From: Zopfochytrium polystomum
Taxonomy: Eukaryota; Chytridiomycota; Chytridiomycetes; Chytridiales; Chytridiaceae
Direction of reading: 5' to 3'
Assembly: GCA_025765615.1 (NCBI GenBank)
Contig: JAIVFJ010000063.1
Span: 62,001 to 126,000 of the forward strand
Length of the DNA stretch: 64,000 bases
Shown: piece by piece, positions 1-13,228 of the stretch
Layout: each line of letters starts with the position of its first letter
How positions within the stretch are numbered: the first letter of the stretch is position 1
Position numbers and translations under genes: made by a program
The notes under the pieces: model-generated
What the model saw: only the letters and a program-made list of their open reading frames with translations
Told to the model about the DNA's origin: nothing
Databases searched by the model: none

Positions 1-3000
1 CTGGTGCATCTCCTGGCCAGTGGATACATTCCAAATCCTGACTGTGCAGTCCCAACTTCCAGACACAACAGACTGTCCATCAGGACTGAATGCTGCAGAG
101 GTGACCTCATAGTTGTGTCCCACCAGCTCATGCATCTCCTGGCCAGTGGATGCATTCCAAATTCTGGCTGTCCTGTCATTACTTCCAGACACAACCAACT
201 GCCCATCAGAACTGAATGCTGCAGAGTTGATCCCTTTTGAGTGTCCCACCAGCTTGTGCATCTCCTGGCCAGTGGATGCATTCCAAATCCTGACTGTCTT
301 GTCTTCACTTCCAGACACAACAAACTGCCCATCAGGACTGAATGCTACGGACTTGACGCTCTTGGTGTGTCCCAGCAGCCTGTGCATCTCCTGGCCAGTC
401 GATGCATTCCAAATTCTGACTGTCCTGTCTGAACTTCCAGACACAACAAACTGTCCATCAGGACTGAACACTGCAGAAGTGACAGTAGCATAGTGTCCCT
501 CAAGCACGTTCATGCAAGCAGGCCAATCTGTTGGTTGCCCCTTCACAAATTGCAGGCATGGCAAACCAGGTGGCACCTTCTCAACAAATATTTTGTGAAA
601 TTCAGAACCACTTGGAGAGAATGGAACAGCAGTGAAATAAACCTGCAATGCTGATGCCTTGAGTGGAATGAGAAACCTTTGCAAAACTCTTTTCATGTCT
701 GTCATCAATGTTTCCAAGGTTTTCTTTCCAGAACCATTCAGCAAAGTCTGAAGTTTCGTCATGGCCGGAATCACCAGATTCAGTGAGTCCAACAAGCTGC
801 AGACCTCCAGGAAGTGATGTCCGTGATTTTCAAGAAAATCTTGCAACTCCCCCAAGAGACTGTTTGAGATTGTTTGATTCTCCACAGAAAATATCTTTGG
901 GGAGTGATCCTTTGAGGCTTCGAAGCAGTGCTCCCAGAAGTGCTTCACTGCATATCTGACATGCTCAGGGACCCCTTTTGCAACTTTTTCATTGAAATCA
1001 GGGACTTCATTGTGAAACTCATCAAATGGCAGATTGCACATGTTGAACTTCAGGTTCTTGTTCAGTGCACTGATGCACAGGCTTGCAAATTGTGTCTGAC
1101 CATCATTCAACTCGATCCCGACAGGCAGTTCACACCGTGTTGGATCTGTCAGGTAATCCTTCACAGACTTGTGGAAAATCCTGATCTCCTTGGTTGATCT
1201 GTCGAGTACCAGGATTGGGTGAAGTATGTGGACGCAACTCATCACATTTTCAGGATTTTCCCAATGCAGCAGCGACACAATGGCGGCTGCAGTGAGGGGC
1301 TCATAGGCAAGAACAATGATGGAAAGCAGAGAATGAAGCAAGGTTTCCAACTGCTTTGACTTGGCGGAGTCCAAAATGCCAGCAAAGATCCTGTCATACA
1401 TCTTATCAATGCGGCCATTCATCTTGTCTCCCTCTGGCAGAGCATTGATTTCATCAAGAGTAATGAACTCAGTGTGGGAATCCCTCAGGTAGGTGCAAGC
1501 AGTCACAAGCCAGACAAAAATCCCAGACGACTTTGACACGAGAAGCTTGGATCCATCATCCACCACAGATTGCTCAGCATTCAATGTAATCAGGAAATTC
1601 CGTGTGTACTCAATCTGATCCGTAATGTTCTCCTCAGCAGTCGGCTCAATTTCAGTTACAGGAATTGTCTCAAAGGCCTTTGAAATGTCTTCTTCAGGAC
1701 GTCCAGTCACCAGCAACTTCACATTGGGAGGAAGCAGCCTGTTCAACTCCTGAAACACTGCCAGGATTTCAACTCGCTTTCCAATGGCACCGCACTCATC
1801 CAGGGCATCCACAACCAGTACCACAGGGTCATTCAGCTTCTTGGCATCAACAACACTCTTCAATGGCTCAACAAGCAGCAGTTTCATCATCTCAAACACA
1901 GATTTGGACAGAATATCTGGATTGTCTTGCTTGACTTGAAGCAGAATCTTTCCAAAGTGAATACTGAACTTTGCAAGACCACACACCAGGGTCAGCACCA
2001 GATTGTGTGCACTGTTTCGACGCTTGTCGTCATGCTTGCAGAAGAACAAGCCGCCAAGCATGCCACGTTCCTGGAGCTTCCTTGAGACCATGGCAGCCAT
2101 CACAGATTTGCCCACTCCAGCCACACCCTTCAACCACATCACCCTGTTGGTGCTGGCTGCAGAGGGGTTGTCTGGTGACAAGAACTCAAACACTCTAGTG
2201 AGCAGCCACTGCCTGGAGCCAAGAAGCACTTCTTTCAGGAGAGCCTGCCTCTCATCCTCCATGAGCTGTGACAGAGGACTCAACCACTTCTCCAATTCAG
2301 CCAAGTTGGCTCTGGAAAGAGAAATATCTGAACTTGGGCTTGCAGTTTTCAACTCAGCTTGGCGGCGACTGAGCACTTCACAGGCCACAGTCACAAGCCT
2401 GCCATGTTTTAGAACAAACGCAAAGAGATCAGGAGGAATTGAATGAGGCAGAAATTTTCCAAGGGACAGCACCATACCACTTCACATCACTACTGGGGTT
2501 CACTCTTGGCCCATCCATCGCCATGATCATCTCAACAGTTTTGGCTACAGTTTGCTGACGAGGGCTCAGAGGGTGTGCATGAAATTTGTCTGGAAACCCT
2601 GGGGGTGTGGTATGAAAAGAGCTGAAGTCCACTGTCACCAGCTCCCTTTTCCCATTGTCACGGGTGACTTGCTCCTGGCTTGAAAGCAGAACAGGAAGAA
2701 TATCATGGCCTTTCTCTTTCTTCATTTGAAGAGCCAGCTCCCACTAAAGGCTTTTTAGAAAAGGCTCAGGTGAAATCAACCTCAATTTCACCTCCAACAA
2801 ACAGTTGTCAGGATACTTGTCCGCCTCACGCATTCTTTGCATGTCTGCGTCAGAGCAAAGCAGAATGATGACTGATGAATGATACAAGCCAGACATGAAG
2901 TTGACTCCCCATTCCTGCGCGTAGGTAAGGCGTTCTGCATCCCAAAAAGCGTGTCTTCCATCCATCATGTGGTCAGGCGGATATTCTCCACTTAAAGTTA

Positions 3001-3933
3001 CCCCCAAGAACTGTTTCCTCATTTGGTCAAAAAGATTTTTTGCAAAGTCTGCCTCTGAAGCTTGGTGGTAGCTTGGAGGGAATTCAGGATGCAATGAAGA
3101 AGCGCAGTGATGAACTTTACCTTATAAAGAAGGGGTGTTTTTGGACTTTGGTTTCACACTTCCACTGCTCTGGTACCATTTCCATCCACTTATCTGATGG
3201 AAAAAAAAAAGAAAAGAGCATTGCATTAGCTTCTGATGATACACGCATTTTGATTTAAGAAGCATAAACACACCCTTGTGGGGCACAAGCTTCTCGTCAT
3301 AAGCATCATGTTCAGCAGCAGCAGGTGCAGCATTGCCATCCAACACAGTGGCCACAACAGGAGTATTCTCAACTGGAGCAGCAGCAGCAGCAGCAGCACT
3401 TGAACTAGGGACAGGGGTCAAAGTAACACCCACCTTGAATATTGTCAGAACAAAATACTCAAGTTCCAAGACAGCAGGCTTACCACGTTGTCTCCCATGG
3501 CAGAAACAGTGGTGGCATTGCCAATAGATGCAATTGGAGTGACAGCTGCAGGTACATTTGCAACTTCAGTGGGAGCAGCATGGGCAGACTCAGAACTGTT
3601 TGCGCCATTGGAGGAAGCAGCAGTGATATAAATCTTTCCTTTGGTCAGAAGGGAAGGAAGCAACAGAAACCCTGATTGAGGAAGCAGACCTACCTTCCAC
3701 ATAAAGTTCTGAGGAAGCATGCTCAGCAAGTCATCCTCCTTGTCAAGGATCATTTGTGCACCAGTAGCAGAGTCCACAAATACTAACTCAAAGGTGACTT
3801 CACTTCCAAATTTCCACTCCTTGGCAACAAGCTTGTGCAAATCAACAAAGTTGATGGACACAGGCACGTGGATCCTCCTTCTGATTCCATTATGCTCAAA
3901 GGTGAGTGTATATGAATTTCCTTTGCTGGCCAT
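1..3933 (-). CDS. PB1-like / TIR / NACHT / WD40 NLR-like protein, 3' end outside window
   Basis: Seven exons can be joined in phase: 3933-3694, 3633-3484, 3433-3274, 3193-3121, 3071-2792, 2743-2478 and 2398 to the window edge (introns 48-80 bp, all GT-AG). The start is the ATG opening the conserved N-terminal block. Residues about 8-75 look like a PB1-type fold (FEHNGIRRRI, then FVDLHKLV and KEDDLLSML). An Ala/Ser-rich linker follows. Splicing then creates a TIR domain from about residue 203: FISYHQASE, SSVIILLCSD and CLLEWELAL, the last made only by removing intron 2744-2791 and holding the glutamate expected of NADase-type TIRs. NACHT: Walker A GVAGVGKS near 477, Walker B VVLVVDALDEC near 580. 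WD40 repeats (VVSGSEDKTVRIWNASTG type) fill bases 530-1. TIR-NACHT-WD40 proteins are STAND switches in which the WD40 part usually senses and the TIR signals; that role here is inferred. Domain calls are by eye; NACHT and WD40 are firm, PB1 is weaker. Confidence 0.88.
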
Positions 3934-4371
3934 TATTTTTCAAAGCGCTCTTGACAGTCAATCCTGCAGAAAGGAATTTGAAGATTAGATGAAGAAAACA
4001 CTGCTGAGAAAGTGTTGAGAAGAGCAGAGTTTGGAGGAGTGGGCAGGGTTAAGTGAAGTTTGGTCAGCTTCAGAGACAGACAAGAAAATTTGATTAGTAC
4101 AATTTAGAATGTTAAAGTGCACAAGTTATTTCTGGTTGTTGAGGCAGTCTTCCCCAAAGCTGGCCTTCGGATCTCGGAAAGTTGCGACAAAACCTCAAAC
4201 TCTCAGTCAATAATGAAAAAAAAAAATTAGTTGACGCAAAAATTTGGTTACTTGCCAGAACAGAGTACGCTCTGCTGCGGAATCCAAGAAAGTTTCAGCG
4301 GAGTTGGTGGGTTTCTCGATTTTTGAAGAGTCAACGTCTGCACTAACACAACAGCAGAAAGTTGATTTGCG
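3934..4371. other. Upstream region of the TIR-NACHT gene
   Basis: No convincing coding sequence. It should hold the promoter and 5' UTR of the minus-strand TIR-NACHT gene; no clear TATA box or operator-like motif was identified. Confidence 0.3.
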
Positions 4372-4985
4372 TCAGCTGGCTCCATCTCCCTGCGCCAAAT
4401 TCCTCTCCTGAATTGGTCTTGCACTAGCTGACTGATTATTGTGAATCGCAGTCTTTACTGTGACACGAACTTCAGGTCCTCTGCCCGAAGCGTCCAGCCT
4501 GGAGCACCTGAGCTGCCAGAACCTTGACCACTGAAACAGGAGCGTGAAGTTGAGATTGACGTTCAATTGGTCACTCAGCTTGGAAGCATTCCTCACCACA
4601 TCCTGGTGAGGATCCATGAAGCACTTGCATCCATGTTCGCAGAGCTTGTACAAGACCGCAATCAGGTTGTCCATGAACTCATAATCGTGAATTCCACTGG
4701 GACAGGATCGCAGATGGCAGACGATCAGCTTTTTGAAGTACAAAGGATTGCACTCACGGGCCCATGTGCTCCAGCGCCTCTCACGTAAACACCATCCTCA
4801 GGAAATTGAATCCACAGCTCTTCAGCCGCTTGAGGTGCGTATCGGCCTGGATGATCGACTAGTTGGATCATTGACGGCCTCACCATCACCGAAGGGCGTA
4901 GCATCAGTCCTCCGATCGATTCCTCCGAGCTCTCTCGGGCACTCGCCATCGTCACACCGCTCCGGGAATCGATCGACGGGTCCAC
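4372..4985 (-). other. Unrecognised coding remnant in two frames
   Basis: Two overlapping minus-strand open stretches (4985-4725 and 4743-4372) look protein-like rather than random. The second contains a helical stretch (FMDNLIAVLYKLCEHG followed by MDPHQDVVRNASKLSDQL) reminiscent of a HEAT-type repeat. No family is recognised. The frames do not join by an obvious GT-AG intron, so this may be a degenerate gene fragment or an unmodelled gene. Confidence 0.25.
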
Positions 4986-5123
4986 AGGAGGTCAAGGCCG
5001 CCCCATCGTTCTTCGTTTCGTTGGCCTGATGATCCAGTCCGAGTACTCGATCGATGCGTCCACGGTCTTGCCCCTGCGCCTGCGCCTGCGAAGTGGGATG
5101 GTAGGGGGGCTGGAGGAAGGGGG

Positions 5124-5161
5124 GTGGATGGATGGATGGATGGATGGATGGATGGATGGAT
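5124..5161. repeat. ATGG tetranucleotide microsatellite
   Basis: About nine tandem copies of ATGG/GGAT. The surrounding 4986-5389 is GC-rich and holds no supported gene. Confidence 0.9.
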
Positions 5162-5389
5162 TGGCCTGGCCCGTATGGCCCCCGCGGGCAGGGAAGCGGG
5201 CTTCGCCGCTCTCCGCTCTTGCGCTCGATTCTCACCTCCTCGTCGAAGAAGAAATTCTTCCTCTTCTTTGTCGTTTTTCCCTTTGGTTTTCCTCTGCCGC
5301 CATTTTTTGTCTTTTTCCTCCAAAATTTTGATACGTGGCCCCCGCAACCGCGATGTTCCAGTCTGGTTTCGTATTCGAAGAAGACAACA

Positions 5390-6360
5390 TAAAACAAGAT
5401 GGCCAATGCACTTTGCCCGCACTGCTTTCCGGCACAACCGGCACGGTAAATTTCCTCCGACTTTGTGTTGATCCCCAACCCAGAACTGGTGTTCACGCTC
5501 AACATTTAGGTGTTTTCCATCGAGGTCGCTTTCTCCAATACGTCGTTGAACTTGGATCCATCATCCTCGGAAATTGATCCCGAAAGCAATGTTTCTTCGC
5601 TTGACCAACAGGGAAGATTGCTTTATTGCTGCATTCCCCTGCTCACACGGACGAGCCCGCTGAATTTTTGACTGCCAAAGGGCGATCTCGCCATCTACGT
5701 TCAACGAGGAGAATTCTACGAACTTTTTGAGCGTCCCGAGAAGCGACGGGGGCAAACTAATTCATCCAAACACCAAGGGTCTCCGCAACGATCGAAGACA
5801 GTGCGAACAATTCGACGCACAGAAAAGGCTCGAGTTCTGTAAATTTGTCGCAGACTCAAACGCCAAGACATTCCAAGTGCGCATGTTATTTCGCGAAAAT
5901 GATTGGGAGCTTTCCTCGGCTGTCGCAGGCAAATGTAGCGAAAGGAGGCTTAGGACTGGAAGCTGCATTGAAATCGACAGTGATGACCACCTCTCTTACG
6001 TAACCAACAAATGGAATATGAGCACGGGAATATCGCACCTATACGCCAAAACAAGTCGATCGACGGAAGATTTGGGACAAAGACGGTTATACTTGGCAAT
6101 AACGTATACTTCAGTCTGGTGCGCCCTCCTTACAACAGCGTCCCATTCAAACAAGCAACTGGGTCTCTGAAAACGCTGGCGGTGAAGCAATCGGCGAAAA
6201 CGAAAAAAAAGATATAGTCGGATTGTTCCCCAAGAAATCTCGTACATTGGTGCAGTCTTGTATAGTCGGTATAGATTTCATTGCTCCAGCCTTCTTAGTT
6301 GGTACAGAGCGAATTTTGAAAGTATTTTGGGGCGTGCTGTGCGGCTGCCCACCCGCCAAC
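5390..6360 (+). pseudogene. Degenerate C-terminal relic of the EF-hand/NACHT family
   Basis: Shares with copy B (14097-20460) the end of the penultimate exon, the donor and start of the last intron (GTAAATTTCCTCCG at about 5448) and then the conserved C-terminal landmarks. These are scattered over frames: a Cys-containing LLYCC block near 5620, VQRGEFYELFE near 5700, DDHLSYVTNKW near 5985, and a YFSLV block near 6105. Frameshifts and stops separate them, so no product is expected. It lies just upstream of, and in the same orientation as, copy A, suggesting a former tandem copy of which only the 3' end survives. Confidence 0.75.
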
Positions 6361-6700
6361 GATGGTGCATGAGACTTCGTTTTTGCCTTGTCGCATCGAA
6401 ATCAGTTTGACCAAGTTTCATTCCTCCCGATATTAGGTGCCACCTTGACTTTTTTTGAATGGCCAAAACAAGCGAATGATCGCGAAAGGAAGAAGAAAGA
6501 ATTGAAAAAGAAGAAAAAGGGGACCCGGAAAAAAAAATTTTGCGTTCCAAAGAAGTTTCCTTCTGCACCATGCGCGATCTCGTCGACAACGATTTACAAC
6601 AGTAATATTTAAATGCCTGGCTGTTCGATTGTTTTTTTTTTTTTTTTTTTGTTTTTTTTTTTTTGCCAGCCGCGGCAGCCACCGCCACCAACGCCCCGAT
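6361..6700. other. Gap between relic and copy A, poly(T)-rich
   Basis: No gene is supported. It contains A-rich stretches near 6490-6540 and a long interrupted T tract at about 6631-6664, immediately upstream of the first exon of copy A. Confidence 0.4.
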
Positions 6701-7188
6701 ATGATCAAGCGCGTCGTTTGGCAAGACCCCGCCGCCATCGCAGAGAAGACGACGGCGACGGCGACGGCGAAGCAAGACGAGAAGGCCATCCGCGTCAGTT
6801 GGATTGGTGGCTCCATCGTGATCTTGCAAAAAGGTGAGTGAGTGGCCCCCGCCCGGACGCCGCTGTGGAGGGCGGAAGAGCCTGAACTGAGTGATTGAGT
6901 GGATGGGTGGGTGGTAGCCGAATTGGGGGGTCCAGCCGGGGCGTGCTGAGTCAGTTATGGGATAGAGCGGACTGGCGGCGTTCGCCATCGCAAGTGTGGC
7001 GTTCTGGTCGTCACGGTGACCAACGGATGAAGCAACGAGCACGGAAGGCGCCACCGAGAGGGGCACACCTCGCTTTCTTTGTCTTCTTACCAACTCTTTC
7101 ACAAGACTTGGCCGCGCCGCGTGCCGCTTCCGAGGCAGGTAGGAGCAGCCCCGTTGCTTCTCTCATACCCGCCCTCTCTCCCGCCGCA

Positions 7189-7227
<39 letters not shown>

Positions 7228-10200
7228 GAGAAGCAAGGCCACAGTCCGAGCTTTCGGCGCAGTGTAGCCCGCGCCTATTCCATTCCTCGACGCAGGTAGC
7301 TGTGAAGCCACAACCGATCACGTCATGAACATTCAGCTGCTGACGCTCCCTCTCTCCGTCACTGTCCTCCCTGTAACGCCAAGTATTTCCCCAGATTCTC
7401 GCAAAAGTCCTCGCATGGCAAGCAGGAGTCGACCAGTGTTGCAACGGCAACGTTGGCGATGGTTCGCGAGTGTGTCGAGGCAACCGAAAGCAAGATGTCG
7501 CTCTTTTTGTTCGTCCATCCCCGCGTCCTCGGCCTCCCCGGCGGCCGTGAAATCATTTGCATGAAGGATGAGCCGGGCATCTGCGTCAAGGACATTCTGA
7601 AAAGTGACGACGGCTTTTACGAGCTCACCCTGCAACAGCCCGACGTCTACGTGCACGTCAAGATTCAGCAGGAGGGGCAAGAAGATGTGAACCGCATTCT
7701 CCCCGTCGTCTGGAGCGAGATGCTTTCGAATATCCCTGAATACCTCAATATGGGTAAGCTCCTACACACTTAGTCCCTGGGCAAAGCTAAGGCGGATGCA
7801 ATCGTCAGGTGATCCAATAAACAATACATCGAGCGGCAGCAACGTTGGTTGTTTCGGACAAGCTTCTCAATCTGGAGCAGAGTGCGTGGGAAGACTGGTA
7901 TCAATCGTCATTCACAGCGAGGGCAAAGCTGACAAACAAATCAGGATGAACTTCTTGACCGGCCCAAATGGCAGTTTCGATCTCGGGGCAGACGGGGCAG
8001 ACTGTTGAAGTCGCCGTACACGAAAGTCTGGACTTACGTTGACGAAGTATCCGGTGGCCAGTTCCCCAGAGACAGCCGTGGTGTTGATTTTCATTTGACT
8101 TTGACTTTGGACAAGAACGATGGGACTGCCAACATTTATCCCACGGAGCCAGCCGAAAATTAGCGGATCCACCCTCCGACCGAAAGAACTGGTACTATTT
8201 GGTTGCCAATTGGGAGTCGGTGGAAGAAAACTTCACCGCCACCTCTGACAAGCTGACCAATCTCGGCACGGCATCGCATTTGGCATTTATCAACAACTTT
8301 GTGGATTTCGTCAAATCAGCAAAGGACATCGCAGCCAGTGTGCCCTTCGTCGGACTCGCGTTCTCTTGCTTAAATTTCATCTGCCATCGCATTAAAAGCT
8401 ATGTCGACGCTGAAGAGACCGCAAAAGGTTTATTAATGGTATGCAAGGCGCACCAAACTTTCTAAAACTTGCCGTACAAACTCCCCAGATCCTCTAAACC
8501 TTAATTATTTTTAGCGATGTGATGTACTGCAAGGTATTATCGAGAACAAGTTTTCGGCATACTTTCGGCCTGATAGCCACCTCGTGGTGGACGAACAGCA
8601 AGTCATAGCATTCTATTTCAAACTGACCAGCAGCGCTGTTCAGGCGTTGCATAGATGTGAAAGGGCCTTGGAAGAGAGGAAGAATGCCAATAAGATCACA
8701 AAATTTGTAAGCATGGTCGGTAGTCTGTTTGCGTTCACAGTCTGACCACTTCTCCGCATATCCTTCAAAGCTTCTTTCCAAAGGCGCATCTCAACTCAGG
8801 GGCGCCGAAGTCGAAATCGAGTTCTATGCAAATGCGTTAGACCGCGCCGATCCATCCAACCTTGCCTTTGACATAAGCAGGACGCTGGCTGTGTTGCCCC
8901 ACGACGAAGCGCGACGATTTTGGCAGCTGAACAAATTTCGGGCCGTGGTACAAAAAGAAGTTTTCCAAGAACGGCTGTTTGGTCACTTTGACCACTTCAA
9001 AAGCCCCGAGAGGAAGAATGTAGTCTGCAGAGAGCCGACAGTCCCGGAGGAAGTCCAAAAGCAGGTCGTGAATTCTATCAATCTGAACGACGATCAATTC
9101 GTTGGAGTGGACGAGTTCAGCGCGTGGCTGGGAACGGAGTCTATAATTGAAAAGATGAAAGAGAAAATTAAAACTTTGGAAGCAACTCCAGCCGTTGGGG
9201 CAGACGGGGGAGGAAACAAGACATTTAGTCAACAGTCTGACGAGTACGAGCTCTTAAGGGAACTGTTTCGTCCCGTGGATTTCGTCGAGGAACGGCGCAC
9301 CCTACTGGGCCAGCAGTTGAACGTGGCTTGGAGAAACACCGCGACGGTTCTCCGGCGTTGTCCGCGATGTAGAGTTTCGGCTTGTTCTTTGTTTCTTACT
9401 TACGTCCTCTCTGACCTGTTCCATTGCAGACGGAATTGCGATTTTGGAGGCGGAGCCTGGGTTCGGGAAGAGCTCGTTGTGTGCAAAGCTTGTGACGAAG
9501 AAGTCCTTGCACTATTTCTTCAAATACGACGAAAGAGACCGGTCCGATATGCAGACGGTTCTGGGCACCCTCTTGTTTCAACTTTTTCGGATCTGCGAAG
9601 TACCGGACGCTGTGTGGAGAGATGACACAACATTGAATGACTTATTGGACGCGTATGCCTACACCCAGAACATATCCGCTCAAGGCAATCTTCAATCGTG
9701 CTTCTCTCTTGTCCGCCACTTAGTCGAGGAAAAATTGAAAAACAAGTTGAGTTACGAGACCGAAGTTGTCGATATGCTAGTTTTGGACGGGTTGGATGAG
9801 TGTCCCGAAGAGATGCAGATAAACGTGTTGACTTTTGTCGATTTATGCCACAAAGCCATGAACGAGTTGAAAATGCACATGCCCATCATTGTGGCGTCTC
9901 GTCCGCTGCCGCCACCTTTAATTAGCACAATCGCGGTGGAGAGCTACACAAGATTTAACCTGTCCTTCTTGCCTTCCCACAGTTCGAAATTTTCGGACAG
10001 CAGCTATAAGAGTGCTGGCGTCGCCAATGCGGACAAATTTCGTGAGGAAGTTGTTCCAGAACACGAAAAATGGTGTTGTGCTGTGACGGAAGCCATCCGG
10101 GAGGAGGTCAAGGAGAACTTGCAGTTTTACGTCCGCTTTTCGTTTCCCGAGGTTGACCATGTCATGACCAACCACCTTGTAAAGCTCTGCTCCGGCAACA

Positions 10201-13200
10201 TCCTCCGCCTTAAGCTCCTGATCGCACTCGTTCGAGACGAAGCCCAAAGCATTGGCAACATTGATGTGGTTATCAGAACGATGCTGGCGGACGACGTGGA
10301 GGATATTGGCAACCTTTACTTGAGATTGTTCAAGAAATCGATAAACTACATTCTCGGGGAGTCAAAAGACAACGCGAAGAGGAAAACTACGTTCGGTTTC
10401 TGTATCAGTCTTACGCTCGCAATGTTTGAACCGATAAACGCGGACTCGCTGTACAAACTAGTGGAAAAGCACATGCAGCCCAAGAAGCAGGAGCTTGCGA
10501 GCGCTGAACAAGCGGGAATTCCCATGCAGAGTGAGGAGCAGGAGCTCGCGAGCGCCGTGACTAGTTTCGACTCCGAAAAAAAGTCTCAACTGAAAGTACA
10601 GCTGAACTGCGACCTGTCTTTGGCAGCCACGCGACTGTTGTTGCGCATGAACAGCCGTGGCGGCATTATTCCGGGCCACAAGTCGCTACGAGACCTAGTA
10701 TCCAAAGACGATATTTCCAAAGCGATAGCAGACAATTTGCAAGTGAAGGAGGCAAAGATATTCCTATATAAGAAGTGCTGCGAGGCAATCGAAGAGTATA
10801 CCGCAAACTCCAACCCAGCCAATGATAAAAATAAGGCAGCCTTTCCTTTGGCATTTTGCAAGTACGCTCTGTTGAACGTGCACAAGCACTTTTGGGATGT
10901 TCAATCCACCAAGACTGACGAAAACCTGGAAGAGTACTCAAAATCATGGATGAATGTGAAGTGGCTGAAAGTCCTGGCGAAGAACGGATTAGACAAGGGC
11001 GAGAAGGAGCAACCCAAAAACACACCGAAAATAGTGAAAACCCAAAACAGGGCACGCCAAATGCGATACCAAAAGAATATGAATATCGCAGCCGAAGCAG
11101 TGCAAACCGTCTTCTCCAGTACAAAAGAAAACCAAGAGGCCTTCAAGCACAAGGAAGAAGTCTTGAAATTGCTCCGTTGTATTCATTCCGCAACTGTCGA
11201 CGTCCCAACGATCCTGGACGCAAAGAATTACGCAAGTCCAGATGGTGATGATGCCAATTGGAATATTTTCTGGAATGGACCCTCTCTGGACATATCGGTC
11301 CCTGGAGTCTTCACGGTGCACGAGCTCGAGGAGAACGGGAGTCCCTGGCTGCTCGCTGAATTTCGTGAATCGAAGCAAACTCTGTTCATCACAGTCAACG
11401 AGTACTCAAATGCACTAAGAACGTTCACGATGAGAGAAATGTCTGACCTCTTGCCTGGTCTGCTCAACAAAGAAGTTGCTTCCTTCACCGTGGAAGAAAA
11501 CTCTTCGAAACTTGTCACATGTGGCTCCTATCCAATACGATTGCATTTGGTCGCAGTGACTGTCATCGTAACTCCGACCACGGAGACGACGCCGACGACG
11601 TCGTCGTCTGCTCCGCTTGAGCATCAAAACCACTCTCAGCAGCAGGAGCAGCAGCAGCACCGTCCTCGTTCTCCTAATCCGGCTCCCAGGTCGCCGTTAA
11701 CCTCCCCCTCTCAGGTCCCATTTTTCCCCGCGGCCGTCGCACCCGAGGCCCCGTCGAAAAAAGAGAAAAAGATTTTGATACTGCTGGACGCGTCCAATTT
11801 TAAAGTGGTGCAGCATTTCCTTTCGCCCAAGTCGGTGGGAAACGACGATGGAGTCGTCTACGTGCAAACGGAGAGCGGATTCTTTAGAATGGATGCCAGC
11901 CTGAAAGCTGTTCCCATCCCACCTCTCGCAGCGCAGTACCCATACAAAGCAAAAGTTATTAAACAAAAACTGCGATGCATTTTGCAAAGGTCTCTTCCCG
12001 GCAAGGTAAATTCCCATGACTTTCTATCTCTCCACCAAACCACGACTTGCGTTTCACGTACGACATTTAGGAGTGTTCCACGACAAATGGAGGCACAACA
12101 ACAACGGGCAGGACAGCCCCAACCGGCTCCACGACGACCACGGCCACAACAACAGAGCCAGGCGGCGGGACGGCGACCACCATAACCATCAAAATCGCTC
12201 ATTCTTTCTCGAGGGCCGCTGACTGGTGTTCGCTAAAGCCAAAGTCGGAACCGTCAAGCACTGCGAGTGTGTCCCCACCAGAGAGGATGCCGGCGCAATC
12301 AACCTCAGCGAATGCCTCAGGACCAAACGGTCCTCAGAAGAGGGTGGTTTATTACTGCGAGTCCCCCGCTCATACTCCCAATACTGTTCAATTTTTGACG
12401 GCCAAAGGGCGATCTCGGCGCATTAAATTCCACGTTGAACGTGGAGAATTGTACAACCTTTCTGAGGGTCTCGTAGACTGGTCCCTGCCGCCGACAAATG
12501 CGCCTAAAGCCCAACCGTCGATCGCGACGAACGAACACGATGCTGAGGATTCCCCCGTGTACGATGGCAAATGGTTTGTGAAGAGGTTCAACAATCGGCA
12601 GGGCGGAAACTGCCTTCAAATTTATCTTGGTGACCGGTTCACGTACGTGCGCAACGATTTGGGCACAAACTTGAAAATTTCAGAGGAAATCAGGGCCGCC
12701 AGGACTTACAGGGTCGAGGGAATTTTAGGAGCACAGCGGGCCATAGTTGGCGACAAAGTACTCTTCAGTCGGGTACTCCCTTCCAAAGCTAACGACACCA
12801 GCTCTGAAGCTACGGAGAACCAAGCTATTGTTGAAAGCGACGAGAGCGAAGCGGAGATCTGGGTCTTCGACGCCAGCTCTGACAAAGAACCGCGGTCGCT
12901 GGCGACCGCCGTGTGGTGGACGGTCGTGGGACAAACGGATTTGCTCTTGCTGACCAGCACCTGGGTCTTTCGAAAACTCAACATGATGACGGACCTGGAA
13001 GACGGGCTTTCGGGCCCGAAGATGGACGCCGTTTTCGCAATACCTCCCACCCTGGTTCCGCACTCGCCGGACTCTCTGGAGGCATCTGCGGGACGGAGTG
13101 CCACGGCAAATGGCACCACTGTAACAGTGACGTGGGTGGTGGGGTCCCTTCAAGTAAAACTTGAAATTGACCCTGAGGAACAGATACGCAACCAGCCGTG

Positions 13201-13228
13201 CGATACACTGACTTCCGCGGCCCACTGA
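6701..13228 (+). CDS. EF-hand/NACHT NLR-like protein, copy A (frame break in exon 5)
   Basis: Nine exons, fixed by comparison with copies B and C: 6701-6833, 7231-7295, 7408-7753, 7809-7897, 7945-8438, 8515-8706, 8771-9368, 9430-12005, 12071-13228. All intron phases match the paralogues. Exon order: short N-terminal module (VSWIGG block); conserved LFVHPR...VVWSEMLSNIPEYL region; helical region with SVPFVGLAFSCLNFIC; an EF-hand loop NLNDDQFVGVDE at 9080-9115; NACHT Walker A GFGKSS at about 9465 and Walker B LVLDGLDEC at about 9780; a long helical/novel C-terminal part. Exon 5 is not a multiple of three: one base is missing around 8130-8163 relative to B and C, which also exposes a TAG at 8161. 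Exon 3 uses an acceptor (CAAAAG) shifted downstream. Either a recent pseudogene or an assembly indel. Function beyond an NLR-like NTPase switch is unknown. Confidence 0.8.

Noticed and set aside
7930..7932. Apparent in-frame TGA in copy A
   Set aside because: It lies inside the 47-nt intron 7898-7944 conserved in all copies, so it is not a coding stop.
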